64,000 nucleotides of DNA from an uncultured Spirochaetota bacterium (GTDB taxonomy: Bacteria; Spirochaetota; Spirochaetia; Treponematales; Rectinemataceae). Below the pieces are notes generated by a model that was given only the letters and a program-made list of their open reading frames with translations, made no database searches and was not told the DNA's origin. Positions 60,465 through 64,000 of this stretch are shown piece after piece. How positions within the stretch are numbered: the stretch's first letter is position 1; the number at the start of each line of letters is the position of its first letter. Location: contig CAIJMU010000056.1 of NCBI GenBank assembly GCA_903821875.1, positions 1 through 64,000 of the forward strand, given 5' to 3'. Made by a program: the position numbers and the translations under genes.

Positions 60465-61226
60465 TTATGCCCGTGCTTCGAAGACTTTGTCGTGATCCCA
60501 GGTGGGCTCGATGTGGCTGCCCGGAGGCACCACGAGGTACTCGGCCGGGTCCCAGCCCCCGGCGACCAGCCCACTGAGCAATCGGATGTTCCCCTTTATG
60601 AGAATGAACTCCTTGCCTTCCTCGCTGGCACGCGCGCGCATGGTATCGGCGTGCCCGTGGCCGGCAGTTTCCGGCACCTCGATATACCGAAGCTCTGTCT
60701 CCTTCAACTCAGGATGGAGGGTTTCCCAGACATAGGCGGCATTCTCTTCCCCGTACTGTTCGACCAGGGCAGAATACTCCATGCCGATGCCCGAGGATTT
60801 CCCGAGGTCGGAGGCGCGGAAATAGGTCAAACCCCGCTCGATGTAGCCAACCGAACTCCAGGAGGCGGAGAGGTTCTCGCTGAAGCGGGCCAGGAACTCG
60901 GAACGCGAGCCCAAAAGGAGGGTGCAGCAGTCGTGGGCCCGCGCCAGCACGAGGGGACGCGTCCTGGCCTGTATGCCCGACAGGCCGTTCCCGCAGAGGC
61001 CATAGCCCAGGAGGATGGCGTCGTAGGGTTCACCGCCGGGCGCCTTGGCAGTGTCTGCAGCGTCAATCCGGGCCTGCAGGGCCTCGAAGAGCTTTCCCGG
61101 CTGTTCGTGGAGGCCGAGTTCGAGGAACTCCGGATCTACGATGTTGGGGCTTTGCGAGAGGGCAAAGCTGAGTTCGCGCTGGAAGACATTGCAGGAAATG
61201 AGCCGGTATCGGGCCGGTGCTGGCAT
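60465..61226 (-). CDS. DUF1638 domain protein
   Basis: A 253-residue protein with the DUF1638 signature AILLGYGLCGNGLSGI then RAHDCCTLLLGSR, a cysteine-rich stretch that may bind a metal or cluster. In other microbes DUF1638 genes travel with corrinoid methyltransferase genes (for example methylamine-type MttB and RamA-like genes), though the function is not known to me. AGGAG seven bases upstream supports 61226 rather than the upstream frame to 61412. It is divergent from the corrinoid-activation gene. Confidence 0.75.
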   Translation of the reverse strand: MPAPARYRLISCNVFQRELSFALSQSPNIVDPEFLELGLHEQPGKLFEALQARIDAADTAKAPGGEPYDAILLGYGLCGNGLSGIQARTRPLVLARAHDCCTLLLGSRSEFLARFSENLSASWSSVGYIERGLTYFRASDLGKSSGIGMEYSALVEQYGEENAAYVWETLHPELKETELRYIEVPETAGHGHADTMRARASEEGKEFILIKGNIRLLSGLVAGGWDPAEYLVVPPGSHIEPTWDHDKVFEARA

Positions 61227-61375
61227 GGAAAGACTCCTGGATGCATATGTGGACGCTGGAAAATCGCTGCGACCCATTACAATCCTGCCACAAATATGAC
61301 ACTGTCCGGAAGTCGGTCCCGCTGGTCCATCATGGCATTTCGGCGAGCCGAGAAACTGAAGCTGGAGACTAGCAC

Positions 61376-63241
61376 ATGAGCGAGATACTGACCCTCGTAC
61401 ACGAGGGCACACGCACCGAGATTCCCGCCGAAGCGGGGACGAGCCTCCTCGACGCCCTCATCGCGGCCGGGGAGAACCTTGTCAGCGCCACCTGCGCGGG
61501 CAAGGGCCGCTGCGGGAAATGCCGACTTCGCGCCTCAGGCGCCCTGTCCGAGCCAAGCGAACGCGAGCGATCCCTCCTCTCGGCTGCCGAATTGGCGGGG
61601 GGCTGGCGGCTGGCCTGCATGACCCACATCGAGGGTCCAGCCCGCATTGACCGACCAGCTACCACCGTTGCGACCATCCTCGCCGAGGGGCCGGCCATCG
61701 ACTTCACGCCCGATCCCCCCGCGCGCTGGCTGAGGCTCAGGCTGAGCCCCCCCACGCTTGAGGAGCAGGTCTCCGACGAGGAGCGCATGGTGGCCGCCTT
61801 GGCGCTGCTGACCCCCGATGCGAGCGCGAGCCCAGGCAGCGCGGCCCGCGTCTCCATGGCGGCGCTCGCAGGTCTGGCCGGGGCAGCGCGGCACGACAGT
61901 GTGGAAGCCCTCGTGAGGATGATCCCTGGAAGGGGAACGGAGGTCCTGGCCGTCGCGGCCGTTTCCACAGCGGACCAGGCCAGCCGGCGTTCCCTCGGAA
62001 TCGGCGTCGATATCGGCACGACAACAGTAGTCTCCTATCTTATCGACCTGTCCAACGGGGCCATCCTCGGCACCAAATCCGGCCTGAACGACCAGCGCGT
62101 CTTTGGAGCGGATGTAATCGCGCGCATCCAGGCGACCATCGAAAGGGAAACGGGCCTCGAGGAGCAGCGCCTTCGCATCGTCAGCCAGCTTACCATCATG
62201 GCCCATGCCCTCCTCGCGGAGGCCCAGGCGCGAAGCGAGGAACTCGTCTCGATGGCCATAGCCGGCAATACGACGATGCTCCACCTCTTTGCCGGAGTCC
62301 CACCGGCGGCCATCTCGACCGCGCCCTTCCCGCCCGTGTTCACGGGCCTCCACGTCGGCTTGGCGCCGGAGTTCGGACTCGACCTGCCTGAGACAAGCTC
62401 AGTCTTCCTCCTGCCCGGCCTCTCAGGCTACGTGGGTGCCGACATCGTCTCGGGTATCGCCGCCCTCGGCATGGCGGAAGATCCGCGCTGCTCCCTCCTC
62501 CTCGACATCGGCACGAACGGCGAGCTCGCCTTGGGCGACTCCGGTGGCATCCTCAGTTGTACCACCGCTGCAGGTCCCGCCTTTGAAGGCGCAGGCATCT
62601 CGATGGGCATGGGCGGTGTCGTGGGTGCCATCGATTTCGTCTGGATCGAAGGCAGCAGGATAGCCTGCTCGACCATAGGCGACGCGAAGGCCCAGGGGCT
62701 CTGCGGCTCCGGTGTCCTGGACGCCCTCGCCTGCTTTATCGAGCTTGGACTCATTGACGGTTCTGGCCGCATCCTTGATGCGGAAGAGGCAGCAGCCCTC
62801 GGTACTGAGCTCGCCTCGCTTCGCCAGGAAGGTGAAACGGAACCGCGCCTCCTCGTCTGCGAAGGCGTCTGGCTCAGCCAGGGCGATGTTCGGCAACTCC
62901 AGCTCGCGACCGCTGCCATCGGTGCCGGCATCGAAATCCTTATCAAGCGCTCGGGCAAGAGCGTGGGCGAAGTGGAGCGCGTCTTCCTCGCGGGGGGCTT
63001 CGGCAGCTTCATGGATGTGCGGAGCGCAGTGCGCGTGGGGCTTATTCCACGCGGCCTCGAGGACCGTGTTGTCGTAGCCGGCAACAGCTCGGGAGCGGGC
63101 GCCGTTGCTGCCTGCCTTTCCCGCGCACGGCTCGAGGCCTGCGACCAGGCCCGCGCCCGAAGCTCCTACATCGAACTCTCGTCCAGCCCCGAGTTCAATG
63201 ACCTCTTTGTCGAGCATCTCTTCTTTCCGGAGCAGGCATGA
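61376..63241 (+). CDS. Corrinoid activation/regeneration protein (RACE/RamA-type, DUF4445)
   Basis: A 621-residue protein. An N-terminal [2Fe-2S] ferredoxin domain has ATCAGKGRCGKCRLRASG plus a later cysteine in LACM. After a linker comes an ASKHA-type ATPase: GIGVDIGTTTVVSYLID, GNTTMLHLFAG, LLDIGTNGEL and VFLAGGFGSFMD. This is the fold of the activator (AE or RACE) that reduces cobalamin II to cobalamin I at ATP expense in corrinoid methyltransferase systems. It is the strongest evidence for such a system here. Its stop overlaps the next gene by four bases. Confidence 0.88.
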   Translation: MSEILTLVHEGTRTEIPAEAGTSLLDALIAAGENLVSATCAGKGRCGKCRLRASGALSEPSERERSLLSAAELAGGWRLACMTHIEGPARIDRPATTVATILAEGPAIDFTPDPPARWLRLRLSPPTLEEQVSDEERMVAALALLTPDASASPGSAARVSMAALAGLAGAARHDSVEALVRMIPGRGTEVLAVAAVSTADQASRRSLGIGVDIGTTTVVSYLIDLSNGAILGTKSGLNDQRVFGADVIARIQATIERETGLEEQRLRIVSQLTIMAHALLAEAQARSEELVSMAIAGNTTMLHLFAGVPPAAISTAPFPPVFTGLHVGLAPEFGLDLPETSSVFLLPGLSGYVGADIVSGIAALGMAEDPRCSLLLDIGTNGELALGDSGGILSCTTAAGPAFEGAGISMGMGGVVGAIDFVWIEGSRIACSTIGDAKAQGLCGSGVLDALACFIELGLIDGSGRILDAEEAAALGTELASLRQEGETEPRLLVCEGVWLSQGDVRQLQLATAAIGAGIEILIKRSGKSVGEVERVFLAGGFGSFMDVRSAVRVGLIPRGLEDRVVVAGNSSGAGAVAACLSRARLEACDQARARSSYIELSSSPEFNDLFVEHLFFPEQA

Positions 63242-64000
63242 ACGAGTCGGCAGCCCTGGCAGACGACTTCGACCCTGTCGCCGTGCTCGGGAAGCTCGGC
63301 CATTTCTGCAGAAGTGCGGCCGTGGGCGGCTACCTCATAGACGACGAGGCTTCCCTCCTCGGCATTGCCGACAGCGAAGGTTCCCTGCGGGGTCCAGCCG
63401 ATGACATGGACGGTGCCTGCCCGGCCTGCCGCGCCCTCGGCAGCGAGGAGGCCCAGGCTGAATTCCGTGGCCAGCTCTACGGCGCCTACCAGGCCGAACG
63501 CTTCGGCGGAAAGTACATCCACCTCTGCGCCCACTCCCTCCTCCATCTTGTCGCCCCTGTCTTGCGGGACGGTTCCCTGCGAGCTGCCTTTGTCTGCGGC
63601 CCCCTCCTCCTGGTCGAACCTGCCGAGGTCCTCGCCGACCTCCACGCCTCCGGCAAGCTCCCCTCCGAGCGCCTTGAGGAGCTCGAGGCAGCCCTCGAAG
63701 CGCTGCCTCGGGTCACACCGCGTCGCGCGACGAGCCTCGCCGAGCTGTTGACCGACCTCGCATCGGTGTCGGGCGGCGCCTTCCCCGAGCGCCTCGAGGC
63801 TGCCCGCGAGCGCGTCGCCCAGCAGTCCCGCATCTCGGAGTACATCCAGGAACTCAAGGAGGGAGAGAACAGGCTTCCCGAGTATCCCATCGACAAGGAG
63901 CGCGAGCTCATCAACGCGATCTCGCGCTGTGACCGGACCGAATCGCAGCGCCTCCTCAACGAACTGCTGGGTCACATCTTCTTCGCCAGCGGGCAGAATC
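63238..64000 (+). CDS. PocR-domain protein, 5' part (continues beyond window)
   Basis: An ATG at 63238 inside the stop of the activator gene starts a frame that runs off the window end (at least 254 residues). Residues 15-125 match the PocR ligand-binding domain: FCRSAAVGGYLID, CPACRALG, RFGGKYIHLCAHSLLHLVAPV and AAFVCGPLLL. PocR domains sense small molecules such as propanediol or corrinoid-linked compounds, and often precede an AraC helix-turn-helix or kinase. The helical part after 190 (RISEYIQELKEG) may be the linker to such an output. A local regulator of the methyltransferase genes is likely. Confidence 0.75.
   Translation, partial: MNESAALADDFDPVAVLGKLGHFCRSAAVGGYLIDDEASLLGIADSEGSLRGPADDMDGACPACRALGSEEAQAEFRGQLYGAYQAERFGGKYIHLCAHSLLHLVAPVLRDGSLRAAFVCGPLLLVEPAEVLADLHASGKLPSERLEELEAALEALPRVTPRRATSLAELLTDLASVSGGAFPERLEAARERVAQQSRISEYIQELKEGENRLPEYPIDKERELINAISRCDRTESQRLLNELLGHIFFASGQN

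Noticed and set aside
59208-61379. A 723-codon open frame on the plus strand
   Set aside because: It runs antisense through the mutarotase-like and DUF1638 genes and has no family motif.
1-64000. tRNA, rRNA genes and CRISPR arrays
   Set aside because: I looked through the gaps for tRNA-like cloverleaf ends and for regularly spaced repeats and saw none; a tRNA or CRISPR search program was not run.

Overview
This is a GC-rich bacterial chromosome segment. The mix of genes suggests an anaerobic, motile, double-membrane bacterium, and a member of the Spirochaetota is the most likely source. Supporting points are FlgD-Ig/OmpA lipoproteins, a Chlamydia/spirochaete-style TrpR, Flg_new-repeat lipoproteins, outer-membrane barrel operons, a methyl-accepting chemotaxis protein, a CHASE2 cyclase and a tungsten-type aldehyde:ferredoxin oxidoreductase. 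The phylum is inferred from gene content; there is no rRNA or marker gene in the window to confirm it.

Positions 1-11,740 form a defence and toxin-antitoxin island. A type I restriction-modification operon (hsdR, cut by the window edge; a KilA-N gene; a fused hsdM-hsdS gene) is overlapped by a GHKL ATPase with a C-terminal PD-(D/E)XK-like nuclease and followed by a HEPN-like protein. Then come a Fic protein, an MNT/HEPN pair, a DUF2442 protein, small antitoxin-like genes and fused relics of a dinD gene and an ORF6N gene. A roughly 100-bp direct repeat made from the 3' end of fic and two palindromes flanks the MNT/HEPN/DUF2442 cassette.

Positions 11,820-21,470 (minus strand) hold an AOR/ferredoxin operon, then a six-gene purine operon: ATZ/TRZ-type aminohydrolase, BMP binding protein, ABC ATPase, two permeases and a MerR regulator. 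The operon promoter has the 19-bp spacer and central dyad typical of MerR control.

Positions 21,695-47,500 are mainly envelope and signalling genes: two lipoproteins (InlB/Flg_new repeats; transglutaminase-like), an MCP, a ThiS-like carrier, TrpR, a cyclophilin, a 1,479-residue six-module lipoprotein with an OmpA end, a NodIJ-type ABC exporter, NnrU, a CHASE2 cyclase, a five-gene secreted/outer-membrane operon with a FecR protein, and two overlapping hybrid kinase genes.

Positions 47,537-64,000 form a catabolic locus. A LacI regulator is followed by a convergent PIG-L deacetylase/glycosyltransferase pair that lies between two copies of one 118-bp regulatory region. Next come a UroD/MtaA-like protein, a sugar-type ABC importer, a second UroD-like protein, a PfkB kinase and a mannitol-dehydrogenase-family enzyme. 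On the other side are a mutarotase-like protein and DUF1638 (minus strand), then an ASKHA/[2Fe-2S] corrinoid-activation protein and the start of a PocR-domain sensor. The set suggests uptake and corrinoid-dependent demethylation of a methylated sugar or polyol, but no corrinoid protein is visible in the window.
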